38,533 nt of DNA from Leptospirillum sp. (GCA_027315205.1 DAHUYM010000014.1:1-38533), one strand, 5' to 3'; counted from the first letter of the stretch, positions 1 to 7,912 are shown. Notes: generated by a model not told the origin, from the letters alone. Numbers and translations: made by a program.

Positions 1-107
1 TCTGAAAACAAGCCATATTGTAACGGGGCTCATGCGTCCGATCCGAAGTTTATCGATGAATCTAATACGAATTGAAGAGAAGAAAAATATGTTGGATAGG
101 AAATAAT

Positions 108-375
108 ATGGACCGTTTAGTTACCAAGATTCTACCCGCGCGTGTCGTCATCAATGATGGCGACATGCTGCTCCGTCGCGCGCTACCAGCTACCTCAGGA
201 GGAACAGCAAATCGCGCTCGGCCCCTTCGTCTTTATCGATCATTATCGACATAAGAGCCGACGCGGCATTGGAGATAAGCCACATCCGCATGCGGGAATT
301 GAAGTCGTCCATGGCAACAACCTCGAAGCCGTTTTTCACGAAGATTTGCTCCTCCGGATCATCGTTGACGGCTGA
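108..375 (+). pseudogene. Pirin-family remnant, frameshifted and truncated
   Basis: Pirins are cupin-fold, metal-binding proteins. A plausible start is the ATG at 108 after a TAGGA-type ribosome site. The first frame reads MDRLVTKILPARVVINDGD and continues to about 190. Pirin homology then resumes in another frame, with GPFVFIDHY, GIGDKPHPHAGIEV and the two cupin histidines of the HPH motif, up to about 315. After that the similarity stops and the frame closes at 375. An intact pirin is about 230-300 aa, so this piece has only the beginning, with a frameshift near 185-205 and a lost C-terminal two thirds. It differs clearly from the intact pirin at 17738 (GIGDKPHPHAG against GAPDHPHRG), so it is not a recent copy of it. 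Confidence 0.7.
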
Positions 376-1114
376 TTTCGTTCCTGTTAGAGTCCTCGGT
401 GTGTTTCAGTCTCCCGGGAAGGAGTTGTTCGCGTGGGATACCGCTCCACGATCATTTCGGAATTTCCCTTGACGGAAGGGGGATCGTCCCATGGGTCCGG
501 ACGGGGATGGTATCTCCTGACGGCGCTTCTGGGACTGATCCTGGCTTTGTCGGTTTCCATCCCTTCTTTCGCCGCACCCTCTGCTCCGAATCTCCGTTTC
601 ACGCCCGTAAGCCTACCGGAATCGTTCCAGACAAAGCTCCCGACCGTCAGGCTCCTGTCGGATCCCCATTCGGATCTGTTCTCCCGAAATGCCCGGGATC
701 TGGACGACTGCCACCCCGCCGGATACCGTTCCGGGTCTCAGACCCTCATCACCTGCCACCATGGTTCGGCCCGCCTGCACGCGGCCCAGGACCAATGGCC
801 GTTCCTCTCCTCCGACACCCGTCCGGTACCTGTAGGCTTGCGAAACCGCTGGCACCGGGCCCCGTCCGGATTCAAGACCATCGCACTGTCCGTCCCGATC
901 CCTCCGCCCATCAGATCCTAGGTCATCCACCCCCGTAAAAACCGGTGTACGCGTTCCGCCTTGCCGTGCGGCATTCCGGAACGATCGCGGCATCGGCCGA
1001 CCCGATCGTCACCGTCCGATTGCACGACCTTCCCCTTTTCGCACCACGATTCCGGCATAACGTCCGGGGTCTCGGGAGACCGGTCTTCGGATCGTCATTT
1101 TGAGGGAAACAGAC
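376..1114. other. Poorly interpretable region, possibly a decayed secreted-protein gene
   Basis: An open frame from the ATG at 433 to 921 (162 aa) begins with a convincing export-like segment, a hydrophobic run at residues about 26-46 ending in SFAAP. After about residue 70 it turns into Arg/Ser/His/Pro-rich sequence of the kind seen when reading out of frame. A second frame downstream of about 690 looks somewhat more protein-like but is interrupted by stops. This is compatible with a frameshifted gene for an exported protein, or with no gene at all. I do not recognise a family and would not annotate a function. Confidence 0.3.
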
Positions 1115-2176
1115 ATGAAGAAGACTTTTCCGACAGGGCAAAAAGCCCGAAAAATTCGCTTCTCGATCCTTATCTCTCTTTTTTTTCTCCTCCTGGTTGC
1201 TATCCCAAAAAACGCGGATGCCTGCGTGTTCTGCCTCGAACACATGGGCATGGACGCCGCCATGTTCTGGACCAGCGACGTGATGTTTTCCTGGCGCATG
1301 AACTATTCCGACATCTGGATTGCCGGCAGCCAGGTACAGGCCGGATACTCCCATGTCGGGGGGTCCCAGGCCCTTCTGACCCAGGAAAACACCCTACAGG
1401 CCCTGGTGACAAAAAAATGGATGCTTCAAGTGACCGAACCCTTCTACTACCGCTGGAACTGGAACGCAAACGCTTCCGGTACGGGCAGTCCCGGTTATTC
1501 CGCCGGCCTTGGAAACAACAATGCAGGCTTTGTCGCAGTTCCCGGGGATCTCTGGATTGCCAATCTCCTCAACATCTACGACCGGAACACTTTTTCCGGG
1601 TCGACCCGGATTGTCCTGGTCCAGGGCGTCCATTTGCCCACCTCTCCCACCCTTCAGGCGTTCAACAACCAGAATATTACGAGTACCCTTACGGGAGCCG
1701 GAGGCTATGAGCTGACCTTCGGGATCGAAGCGATGCACACATTTTCAAACGGCCGGTGGATGACCATCGGGGATGCGCTATATTCATTCGAATTGCCCAA
1801 CAATCTTGGTACGCAACCCGGGAACGTCCTGAATACCGACTACCAGGTCGAATACCGCCTGACCGGCCTCCACAGCCACTTGCCCGAGATCTGGATCAGC
1901 GCCGGAGATTATATCCAGTACAACTCGGCCAACCTTCAGATCAATCCCTATGTTCAGGACGGCCAGACCATCCCTGCAGGACCCATCCCCGCGACCGAAA
2001 ACTTCGAAGACTCGGTGGGCATGGGATTCCAGATCATGCCGAAATCGACTCCAAACCTCATGATCTTTGCCAATGCGGACAAATTCGTTTACTGGAACCA
2101 GCCGGGATCGACTCCGTCCTCTCCGGCCCTGAATCCGGACTTCAAGGTCCTGACAGGATTCATGTGGATGTTCTGA
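1115..2176 (+). CDS. Secreted outer-membrane barrel-type protein, function unknown
   Basis: 353 aa from the ATG at 1115, which has GAGGG about 8 nt upstream. A TTG at 1100 in the same frame is less likely. The N-terminus has a basic stretch, then a strong hydrophobic core (FSILISLFFLLLVAIP) and a signal peptidase-like NADA site. The mature protein begins close to a CVFC (CxxC) motif. The rest is rich in Gly, Asn, Tyr and Trp, with alternating short hydrophobic stretches, and ends in an aromatic residue (FMWMF), as outer-membrane beta barrels do. The CxxC could bind a metal or form a disulfide. The next gene also encodes a barrel-like protein and starts 77 nt downstream, so they may be co-transcribed. 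I do not recognise a named family. Confidence 0.7.
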   Translation: MKKTFPTGQKARKIRFSILISLFFLLLVAIPKNADACVFCLEHMGMDAAMFWTSDVMFSWRMNYSDIWIAGSQVQAGYSHVGGSQALLTQENTLQALVTKKWMLQVTEPFYYRWNWNANASGTGSPGYSAGLGNNNAGFVAVPGDLWIANLLNIYDRNTFSGSTRIVLVQGVHLPTSPTLQAFNNQNITSTLTGAGGYELTFGIEAMHTFSNGRWMTIGDALYSFELPNNLGTQPGNVLNTDYQVEYRLTGLHSHLPEIWISAGDYIQYNSANLQINPYVQDGQTIPAGPIPATENFEDSVGMGFQIMPKSTPNLMIFANADKFVYWNQPGSTPSSPALNPDFKVLTGFMWMF

Positions 2177-2253
2177 CGGGAAATGGAAACGTGGTTTCAA
2201 CCTACTCGATCCATTACGTTACGTTTCATCAAGCGCGAACGAAAGGGCTCACT

Positions 2254-2964
2254 GTGAAACGATCGATTCGACGCCTTATGGCGATACTCATGCTGTCAGC
2301 GGTATTTTCATGTTCCGCCATTTTCCTGGTCCCGGAAATGGCCGTCCGGGCCGACTCCATGAACGGGTCCATGAATGCGAAGGACGAGACTCCGTCAAAA
2401 AAAACGCAGGCCGCCGAGCCCGCTTTGGAGCCTGGGATCATTCCGGCGACAGGATTTGTCATCGAAGGCTTCCTGGGGGGGGATACCTCACTTTCGGGTT
2501 CCTATGCCACGACGACCGGAGAAACCGTTCCGTATGATTTTGGAACGGCGCCGGTCTGGGGAATCCGTGCCGGAAAAATGCTTTTTCCCTCGCTTCTTGC
2601 CTACCTGACCGTACAGCAAAGCGATTTTTCGCAGAATACCCATACGATAATAGGGCTTGGTGGAAACTACTACCTTCCGCGCATTCCGGGGACGCATCTC
2701 CTGCCCTACCTCAACGCCACATTCGGGGCGTCCTATAATACTTACACCGGGGTGAATGCCCAGGCAGGCTACTCATGGATGCTGGGGACAGGAGCCCTCT
2801 TCCCCCTCTCTCCGGCGATGGGCGTATTCCTGGAAGCCGATATTTCGTACGAGACGGCTCCAACCGGCATCACAACCTCACTGGGCACCCCTCCCGGAAA
2901 TGTCTCACAGGTTTCCGATACCTGGTCGGTGCCGCTGATACTGGGAATTCGGTACGCGTTCTAA
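2254..2964 (+). CDS. Outer-membrane beta-barrel protein (OmpW/OmpA-barrel-like)
   Basis: 236 aa from a GTG at 2254 with GAAAGGG at 2241-2247. The same frame is open far upstream (to 1756), but that part overlaps the preceding gene and is not credible as coding. The N-terminus (KRSIRRLMAILMLSAVFSC) and the following hydrophobic run form a signal peptide. A low-complexity linker with Lys, Thr and Ala follows, then about 170 residues of alternating aromatic and small residues (GLGGNYYLP, YLNATFGASYNTY, VFLEADISYE), ending in Phe. That end matches the C-terminal recognition signal for outer-membrane assembly. The length and pattern fit a small eight-stranded barrel. The specific role, whether porin, adhesin or structural protein, cannot be read from the sequence. 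Confidence 0.72.
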   Translation: MKRSIRRLMAILMLSAVFSCSAIFLVPEMAVRADSMNGSMNAKDETPSKKTQAAEPALEPGIIPATGFVIEGFLGGDTSLSGSYATTTGETVPYDFGTAPVWGIRAGKMLFPSLLAYLTVQQSDFSQNTHTIIGLGGNYYLPRIPGTHLLPYLNATFGASYNTYTGVNAQAGYSWMLGTGALFPLSPAMGVFLEADISYETAPTGITTSLGTPPGNVSQVSDTWSVPLILGIRYAF

Positions 2965-3207
2965 TACACGCCACCATCCGTCTTTTTCTTAAACAGCGAA
3001 AGACCAGGCCTGGATCCTTCCCTGGCCGCCCCAAGCGCAGAACAATTCATAAATCCCGGACACCCCATCGAAACGATGGTAAAATTCGGATACCGGGTTC
3101 GATAAGGAGAAATCGCAAGATCGCGAAGCTCTTATCCGGAAACCGCCGGGGAGGAGTGTCCTCCCGGCCGGAAGATTAAGGTCCAGACGGACCGGAAAGG
3201 GGAAAGC

Positions 3208-3795
3208 GTGAGTGCCATCCTCGATGAAGTCGTAAAGGCCAACAAGGCATACGCCCGGACGTTCGGCGACAAAAAACTCCTGGCCATGCCCCCGAAACGA
3301 CAGTTTGCGATCCTGACCTGCATGGACGCGCGGATCGATCCGGCCAAGATGGCCGGTCTCTCGGAAGGCGACGCCCACGTCATCCGGAATGCCGGGGGAC
3401 GCGCAAGCGACGACGCGATCCGGAGCCTCGTGATTTCCTACAAGCTTCTGGGCACGAAGGAGTGGTTCGTCGTCCATCATTCCGATTGCGGGATGGAGAC
3501 GTTTACCGACGAGATCATGAGGAGCCTCCTCGAAAAGAGTCTCCAGACGGCAGACCTCGGGGCCAAGGGTTGGACCGACAAGGGAAAGGGTCCCGGCTCT
3601 CCCGAAGGGAAATACGTCTCTTTCCTCACGATCAGGAACCAGGCCGACAGTGTCCTCGAGGACGTCTTTCGGATCCGGAACCATCCGCTCGTCCCCGGCT
3701 CGATCCCCATCTACGGATTCATCTACGATGTGCGCTCGGGAAAGCTCGTCGCCGTTCCCAAAGCCACCGCGGCGGGAAAACCCACCCGGAAATAG
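3208..3795 (+). CDS. Beta-class carbonic anhydrase
   Basis: 195 aa from a GTG start preceded by GGAAAGGGGAAAG. It interconverts CO2 and bicarbonate, useful for an autotroph supplying its carboxylases and for pH balance. The zinc ligands of the beta class are present: Cys38 in TCMDAR, then His91 and Cys94 in HHSDCG. The Asp40-Arg42 dyad that gates the fourth zinc ligand is also there, and NAGG at 61-64 fits the family. The length matches the short bacterial type close to the Mycobacterium/Methanobacterium Cab group. It appears to be a single gene: a strong hairpin terminator follows at 3819-3858, and the aldo/keto reductase behind it has its own leader. Confidence 0.92.
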   Translation: MSAILDEVVKANKAYARTFGDKKLLAMPPKRQFAILTCMDARIDPAKMAGLSEGDAHVIRNAGGRASDDAIRSLVISYKLLGTKEWFVVHHSDCGMETFTDEIMRSLLEKSLQTADLGAKGWTDKGKGPGSPEGKYVSFLTIRNQADSVLEDVFRIRNHPLVPGSIPIYGFIYDVRSGKLVAVPKATAAGKPTRK

Positions 3796-3818
3796 GACGC
3801 ATCCTTACTCCCCCGATC

Positions 3819-3872
3819 GAGACCCGGAAGGCTGTCCGGCACCGGCCTTCCGGGTCTCCGAACCTCCTTTTT
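3819..3872 (+). terminator. Rho-independent terminator after the carbonic anhydrase gene
   Basis: A perfect 14-bp inverted repeat (GAGACCCGGAAGGC at 3819-3832, GCCTTCCGGGTCTC at 3845-3858) with a 12-nt loop. It is followed, after a short pyrimidine-rich gap, by TTTTT at 3868-3872. The T run lies a little further from the stem than usual, so termination may be less than complete. Confidence 0.75.
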
Positions 3873-3896
3873 CCCCCTCTTGGGCGGACTGGTTTT

Positions 3897-3970
3897 CGAT
3901 TGGGTTCCATGGGAAAATTTTTGAGCAAGGACCAAAACCTTCTCAATCTCCTCGGAACCCAATCGGAGGG
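3897..3970 (+). promoter_or_regulatory. Nested hairpin leader that abuts the ribosome site of the aldo/keto reductase
   Basis: The outer stem is a perfect 12-bp inverted repeat, CGATTGGGTTCC (3897-3908) with GGAACCCAATCG (3954-3965). Inside it is a second stem, TTGAGCAAGG (3921-3930) with CCTTCTCAA (3938-3946), which pairs along nine bases with one bulged C and a 7-nt loop. The right arm of the outer stem ends on the first base of the GGAGGG ribosome site (3965-3970), seven nt before the ATG. The repeat is seen directly. Its role as a cis-acting RNA that controls ribosome access is inference. No run of T follows the outer stem, so it does not look like a simple terminator. Confidence 0.55.
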
Positions 3971-3976
3971 ATCGCC

Positions 3977-5068
3977 ATGTCGATCGAGGCCTATCAGACT
4001 CTGGGACGGACGGGGCTAAAGATCAGCCCCTTGGCATTGGGGACCATGACCTTCGGGACCGAATGGGGCTGGGGGTCTGAGAAAGCCACCGCGAAGGCCC
4101 TGTTCGACCGGTTCATCGATGCGGGAGGAAATGTCCTCGACACCGCCGATATGTACACGGGGGGAACGAGCGAAACCTGGATCGGGGAGTTCGTCTCCGA
4201 CCGGAAACTCCGGGACCGGACCGTGATCACCACGAAGTTCAGTTTTTCGGCGGAGCCCGGGAACCCGAACGCCGGCGGAAACGGCCGGAAAAACATCCTG
4301 AGGGCGGTCGAAGGCTCGTTGAAACGCCTCAGGACGGATTATATCGACCTGTACCTCCTCCACGCCTGGGATACGGTCACTCCGGTCGAAGAAGTCATGC
4401 GGACGTTCGACGACCTCGTCCGGTCGGGGAAGGTCCGCTACGTGGGTCTCTCCGACACCCCTTCCTGGTACGCCTCCCGCGCGCAAACCCTGGCCGAATG
4501 GCGCGGATGGGAGCCACTTTGCGCCCTTCAGCTCGAGTACTCGCTGACCGAACGGAATATCGAACGCGAGTTCACCCGGCTGGCCCAGGAGTTCGGCATG
4601 GGGATCATGGCCTGGAGCCCGCTGGCAGGGGGACTCCTGAGCGGGAAATACCGGCCGGAGCAATCCGGTCGGCCGGAACAGTCCGAAGGCCGTCTCGAGA
4701 AAACGAAAGGTTCCGGAAACCCCGCGTTCGAAAAATTCACATCCCGGAACTGGGCGATCGTGGCCGAACTTGAAAAAGTGGCCGGCGAAGTCGGCCGGAG
4801 CATGGCCCAGGTCGCGCTCAACTGGGTATCGGCCCGGCCCGGCGTAGGAACCGTCATCATCGGCGCTACGAAACCCAATCAATTGGAAGACAACCTGAAA
4901 GCCCTGGACTTCACCCTTCCCGATGACATGCGCGAACGGCTCGATTCGGTCAGTGCCATCGATCCCGGGTTCCCGTACATGTTCTACCAGCCCTTCCTCC
5001 AGTCGATGATCCACGGAGGCACCTCCGTGTCCGCGAAACCCCGGGGCTACTATCGCCCTCCGTCCTGA
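3977..5068 (+). CDS. Aldo/keto reductase
   Basis: 363 aa from the ATG at 3977 with GGAGGG seven nt upstream. An in-frame extension back to 3650 overlaps the previous gene and is not used. It is an NADP(H)-dependent reductase of carbonyl compounds with a cytoplasmic TIM barrel. The catalytic tetrad is visible: Asp55 and Tyr60 in DTADMYTGG, Lys87 in TTKFSF, and His129 in YLLHAWD. The N-terminal LGRTGLKISPLALGTM and the C-terminal VIIGATKPNQLEDNLKAL (cofactor 2'-phosphate region) are typical of the YajO/YghZ-like AKR11/12 group. The natural substrate cannot be told. It appears monocistronic, and expression may depend on the hairpin leader at 3897-3965. Confidence 0.92.
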   Translation: MSIEAYQTLGRTGLKISPLALGTMTFGTEWGWGSEKATAKALFDRFIDAGGNVLDTADMYTGGTSETWIGEFVSDRKLRDRTVITTKFSFSAEPGNPNAGGNGRKNILRAVEGSLKRLRTDYIDLYLLHAWDTVTPVEEVMRTFDDLVRSGKVRYVGLSDTPSWYASRAQTLAEWRGWEPLCALQLEYSLTERNIEREFTRLAQEFGMGIMAWSPLAGGLLSGKYRPEQSGRPEQSEGRLEKTKGSGNPAFEKFTSRNWAIVAELEKVAGEVGRSMAQVALNWVSARPGVGTVIIGATKPNQLEDNLKALDFTLPDDMRERLDSVSAIDPGFPYMFYQPFLQSMIHGGTSVSAKPRGYYRPPS

Positions 5069-5100
5069 CAGTCATTTTGGATCCTTCCCCAAAAAAAGTA

Positions 5101-5129
5101 TTGACGAGACATCTTCAAGACCGTATCCT
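5101..5129 (+). promoter_or_regulatory. Sigma70-type promoter of the DsrE/TusA operon
   Basis: TTGACG (5101-5106) and TATCCT (5124-5129) are separated by 17 nt. An AT-rich leader of about 50 nt follows, ending in the CGGAGGGG ribosome site (5171-5178) before the ATG at 5184. It is the only good promoter seen before the five-gene cluster. Confidence 0.65.
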
Positions 5130-5183
5130 AATTTTAAGGTTACTAATTTATTTACCAAATAAACATATCGCGGAGGGGAAGAG

Positions 5184-5510
5184 ATGAAGCGGTTTCTCGT
5201 CGTGGGCAGTCGGGATCTGACGGAGTACGTCAACGGGAAATACGTTCCGCTCGTTGTGGAAGAGCTGCGCGCAAAAGGTCACGATGTCACCCTCTTCCTG
5301 ATCGAGAACGGGGTAATCGCAGCCCGGGACGGATCGAAGGCCGGGAAGGTGCTGAACGGCCTTTCGGACAAGGGTGCACGAGTGTATGCCGAAGACGTCT
5401 CTTGCCGGGCCCGCGGGGTGCAGACCCTGGCGTCGGGAATCTCGTTTTCGAACCTCGACTTCCTGGCCGATTCCATCGCGGAAGGGTTCGACAACATCGT
5501 CTGGTATTGA
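5184..5510 (+). CDS. DsrE-family protein, first gene of the sulfur-carrier cluster
   Basis: 108 aa, ATG with a strong upstream CGGAGGGG. The fold signature is that of the DsrE/TusD superfamily: a beta strand RFLVVGSRD, a helix with PLVVEELRAKGHDV, then TLFLIENGV, and a single conserved-position Cys74 in DVSCRARGV. That cysteine would carry a persulfide. The C-terminus FDNIVWY resembles those of DsrF/TusC-like chains. Proteins of this family receive sulfane sulfur and hand it to partners such as TusA. Four further family genes follow closely on the same strand, so the product is probably a subunit of a small hetero-oligomer. The exact partner is not known. Confidence 0.82.
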   Translation: MKRFLVVGSRDLTEYVNGKYVPLVVEELRAKGHDVTLFLIENGVIAARDGSKAGKVLNGLSDKGARVYAEDVSCRARGVQTLASGISFSNLDFLADSIAEGFDNIVWY

Positions 5511-5536
5511 CGGCTTTCAAAGAGGAGGATCGTCCC

Positions 5537-5983
5537 ATGGGCAAAACGGAACCACCCGGCTCGAAGAAAAAAAAGACCCAAAAGGTTGCCATCATCCTGT
5601 CCACCGGCTCCTACCAGAGGGAAGCCCCGACGACGGTCTTGAGGCTTGCCGAAAAGCTTTTGGAACGGGACATCGAAGTAAATGTGTTCGCCTTCGAGGA
5701 AGCGGTAACTCTCACGAACCGGGACCAGATCGAGCACAACGAGCCTCCGTCGCTCCGGAAGGTCCTGGGTGACAGGCATGTCTATGTCGGGAAGTTCGTC
5801 GACCAGCTTCTGCGCGTGGGACTCCACGGGGCGAAGATGGATTGGGTGACCTGTGTGCTATGCGCCCAGGAGAGGGGTGTCGAGAACCATCAGATCGGCG
5901 GTTCGATCGTCGGGACACTGGGGGATCTCTGGAAATTCGTCCGGGGTGCCGACCATGTCATCGCAATCCCGACATACCGCTAG
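5537..5983 (+). CDS. DsrE-like protein with a CxxC motif
   Basis: 148 aa from the ATG at 5537 with GGAGGA upstream, 26 nt after the preceding stop. After a charged N-terminal tail (KKKKTQ) it has the DsrE-like core: VAIILSTGSYQRE, VLRLAEKLLERDIEV and NVFAFEEAV. It also carries two cysteines as CVLC (Cys106, Cys109) in the loop that holds the reactive Cys in DsrE. A paired cysteine site could exchange between persulfide and disulfide states. An in-frame start further upstream (5402) overlaps the previous gene and is rejected. Its position suggests the same complex or relay as its neighbours. The assignment to the superfamily is firm, the subtype less so. Confidence 0.78.
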   Translation: MGKTEPPGSKKKKTQKVAIILSTGSYQREAPTTVLRLAEKLLERDIEVNVFAFEEAVTLTNRDQIEHNEPPSLRKVLGDRHVYVGKFVDQLLRVGLHGAKMDWVTCVLCAQERGVENHQIGGSIVGTLGDLWKFVRGADHVIAIPTYR

Positions 5984-6022
5984 GGTCGGAGCAGAACCGA
6001 TCCACAACAGGAGGAACCGCAC

Positions 6023-6409
6023 ATGGCCGAGAAAGTCCTGGTCGTTTTCGAAAAACCGATCTATCTGAGTTTCGAGCCTGTGGATCCCCATCTCTTCGCC
6101 ACCGCTCTGGGGGTCGTGGACACTCCGCTCGAAATCAGCGTTCTCCTGAAAGACTCCGCGGTGACGTACGCCGTGGCGGACCAGACAGTTTCCGCCAAAA
6201 TTCTGGGACAGGAGATCATGGGTGAAAACACCTCCCCCTCCCGCATCGTCAGGTTCATGCTGGAACACGGGGCCACGGTCCGGGTCGTCCGGGAACATCT
6301 GGAGGAACGCGGACTGGTTCCCGAGAATCTGGTGGGCGGGGTCCGGGTCGTGGATGAAAAGGAAACGGTGGACGTGATCGAGGAGCACGACAGTGTCATC
6401 GTCTGGTAG
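6023..6409 (+). CDS. DsrF/TusC-like protein lacking cysteine
   Basis: 128 aa, ATG with CAGGAGG upstream. It starts with the superfamily strand KVLVVFEKPIY. A helical stretch and EISVLLKDSAVTYA follow, and it ends in VIEEHDSVIVW, close to the C-terminus of the first gene of the cluster and of TusC/DsrF chains. No cysteine is present anywhere, so it cannot itself carry sulfur. Like DsrF, it more likely serves as a structural partner. It overlaps the next gene by 17 nt, which points to translational coupling. Confidence 0.78.
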   Translation: MAEKVLVVFEKPIYLSFEPVDPHLFATALGVVDTPLEISVLLKDSAVTYAVADQTVSAKILGQEIMGENTSPSRIVRFMLEHGATVRVVREHLEERGLVPENLVGGVRVVDEKETVDVIEEHDSVIVW

Positions 6410-6656
6410 CGGAACAGCCCCGGCCATCCTGAACGTGACCGCGTATTTCAACCCGGTGGACTGCCGGAGCCTGGGCGTCATCCGGACGACGCTCGCTCCA
6501 ATGGAGAGCGGCGAACTCCTGGAGGTCGTCGCAAACCGTTTCCAGTCCCGGGAGATCCATTCGTGGACGCGGAAATTCCACCATGAAATCGTCTCCGTCC
6601 GGGACGTCGAAGGGCAGGTGACCCTCCTGATCAAGAAAGACGGGCTGAAACCGTGA
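6393..6656 (+). CDS. TusA-like sulfur-carrier protein with an altered CPxP motif
   Basis: 87 aa from a GTG at 6393 inside the end of the preceding gene. TusA proteins carry sulfur as a persulfide on the Cys of a CPxP motif. Here the two-layer TusA pattern is present: a start strand LNVTAYFNPVDC, a helix, ESGELLEVVAN, and the C-terminal REIHSWTRKFHHEIVSV...VTLLIKK. The Cys (Cys24) is kept, but the motif reads CRSL in place of CPxP. The distance from this Cys to the downstream GE is one residue shorter than usual. Loss of both prolines may alter Cys reactivity or partner choice. The stop overlaps the next start as GTGA. Confidence 0.72.
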   Translation: MSSSGSGTAPAILNVTAYFNPVDCRSLGVIRTTLAPMESGELLEVVANRFQSREIHSWTRKFHHEIVSVRDVEGQVTLLIKKDGLKP

Positions 6657-7063
6657 AGATGAGCATCATCGCAACCAGAGGCACCCACACGGCGCTCGTG
6701 AATCTTTTCACGACCGTGATGGCGGCCGCTCTCTCGGAAATGTCCGTGCGGGTACTGCTTCGGGACGAGGCGGTCTACCGACTGACCCGCGAACGGGTCT
6801 CGAAAATCGCCCTTCCCGAGATGTACGGGAACGACAAAGCCACCATCCTCATGCGGTTGCAGGAGACTGGACTCACCGATCTCAAGGCCCTCATCCGGGA
6901 CGCCAAGAAACAGGGGGACGTCCGGATCTTCGCTTGTACCTCTTCCATGGCGATATTGGGCACAGCGGAAGAAGACCTCATCGAAGAGATCGACGAACCC
7001 CGGGGCCTGACCTCGTTTCTCCTGGACGAAATGTCGGAGTCGGACATCGTTCTGAGCTTTTGA
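6653..7063 (+). CDS. DsrE2-like protein (DsrE/DsrF/DrsH-like family)
   Basis: 136 aa. The GTG at 6653 overlaps the stop of the TusA-like gene (GTGA), and an in-frame ATG lies at 6659. It has the DsrE2 pattern: MSIIATRGT, a helix through VNLFTTVMAAALSEMSV, RVLLRDEAVY, and the reactive site RIFACTSSMAILG with Cys95, which matches the AC-x2-S-M-x2-G block of DsrE2 proteins. DsrE2 proteins are usually paired with TusA and a rhodanese in sulfur oxidisers and are thought to store or pass persulfide sulfur. It is the last gene of the operon. No rhodanese, Hdr-like or Dsr gene follows. Confidence 0.8.
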   Translation: MKMSIIATRGTHTALVNLFTTVMAAALSEMSVRVLLRDEAVYRLTRERVSKIALPEMYGNDKATILMRLQETGLTDLKALIRDAKKQGDVRIFACTSSMAILGTAEEDLIEEIDEPRGLTSFLLDEMSESDIVLSF

Positions 7064-7245
7064 AGAACCGTTCCCGGATCATCGGACAACCCAGCCCCCC
7101 GCCCTTCTGAATCTTCGTCCACCGGATCACGGCTTCTCTGCCAGAAACCCTGTTTCACCACAGTTCCGTTTCGAAGGTTGTCCAGCGATCTGCCATCGAT
7201 CCAGGACCATGCGGCAGGGAACCAAAACGGGGCCCGGGAAGCAAA

Positions 7246-7279
7246 AAAGCCCCTTGGTGCACATGTGCCAAGGGGCTTT
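7246..7279 (-). terminator. Strong hairpin terminator of the PEBP gene, possibly bidirectional
   Basis: AAAGCCCCTTGG (7246-7257) and CCAAGGGGCTTT (7268-7279) form a perfect 12-bp stem. The loop contains the self-complementary GCACATGTGC. On the minus strand it is followed by a run of six T (7243-7248 on the opposite strand), so it ends transcription of the gene that stops at 7300. It may also stop read-through from the DsrE/TusA operon, since nothing else between 7064 and 7245 looks like a terminator. Confidence 0.88.
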
Positions 7280-7299
7280 GAACGTCAATAAAGGAGCTT

Positions 7300-7869
7300 T
7301 TACTTCTTGCGGCCATACCTTCCCACGAGCACGCCTTTTCCGATCATGTTCGCGTGGATGAAATACCCGATCAGGGCCGGAGACGCGTTTTTCGGAACGC
7401 TCAGTTTATCGGTCTTCAGGGCGTAGACGGTGAAAATGTAGTGATGCGGACGATCCCCTTTCGGAGGACAGGGGCCTCCGTATCCGGGGGAGCCAAAATC
7501 GGTGGTTCCCTGGACCGCGCCGACAGGAAGCCCTTTACCGTCCGCAGTCCCCGCACCGGCCGGAAGACTTGATACGGTCGGAGGAATGTTATAGACGACC
7601 CAGTGCCACCATCCGGAACCGGTCGGGGCGTCGGGGTCGTAGGCCGTTAGCGCCAGGCTCTTCGTTCCTTTGGGAACCCGGAACCAACGGAGTTCCGGAG
7701 ACGTGTTCTTGCCGGAGCAACCGAATCCGGAAAACACGTTTTCGTTCTTGATCGTGCCGCCATACCGGAATGCGGTGCTGGTGAGCTTGAGTTTCATCAT
7801 CCGGTGGGCATAGGCGCCGGTCGTTACCATCATCAAAAGAACACCCGCCAAAACAAGCGCTCGCCGCAT
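7300..7869 (-). CDS. Periplasmic PEBP/YbhB-family protein
   Basis: 189 aa from the ATG at 7869, preceded by AAGGAGGAAT. A longer in-frame reading to 7950 lacks such a site. Residues 1-21 are a signal peptide ([17 protein letters not shown]). The mature part has the phosphatidylethanolamine-binding/Raf-kinase-inhibitor-like fold signatures: SGKNTSPEL, the ligand-pocket DPDAP at 78-82 followed by [10 protein letters not shown], and [15 protein letters not shown]. Bacterial members are of uncertain function and may bind small anionic ligands. It lies 43 nt behind an Rrf2-type regulator on the same strand and likely shares its transcript, ending at the hairpin at 7246-7279. Confidence 0.9.
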   Translation of the reverse strand: MRRALVLAGVLLMMVTTGAYAHRMMKLKLTSTAFRYGGTIKNENVFSGFGCSGKNTSPELRWFRVPKGTKSLALTAYDPDAPTGSGWWHWVVYNIPPTVSSLPAGAGTADGKGLPVGAVQGTTDFGSPGYGGPCPPKGDRPHHYIFTVYALKTDKLSVPKNASPALIGYFIHANMIGKGVLVGRYGRKK

Positions 7870-7912
7870 ATGTATTCCTCCTTGTAAAGTCAATGAGTGC
7901 AAAGGGTTTCGT

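Noticed and set aside
433-1090. Membrane-fusion protein of a metal efflux system
   Set aside because: Pieces of two frames vaguely resemble an HlyD-type adaptor, but no frame gives a consistent alignment and no RND or outer-membrane partner is nearby.
7246-7279. Operator site for the Rrf2 regulator
   Set aside because: The inverted repeat is very GC-rich in the stem, lies just after a stop codon and is followed by a T run on the minus strand, so it is a terminator.
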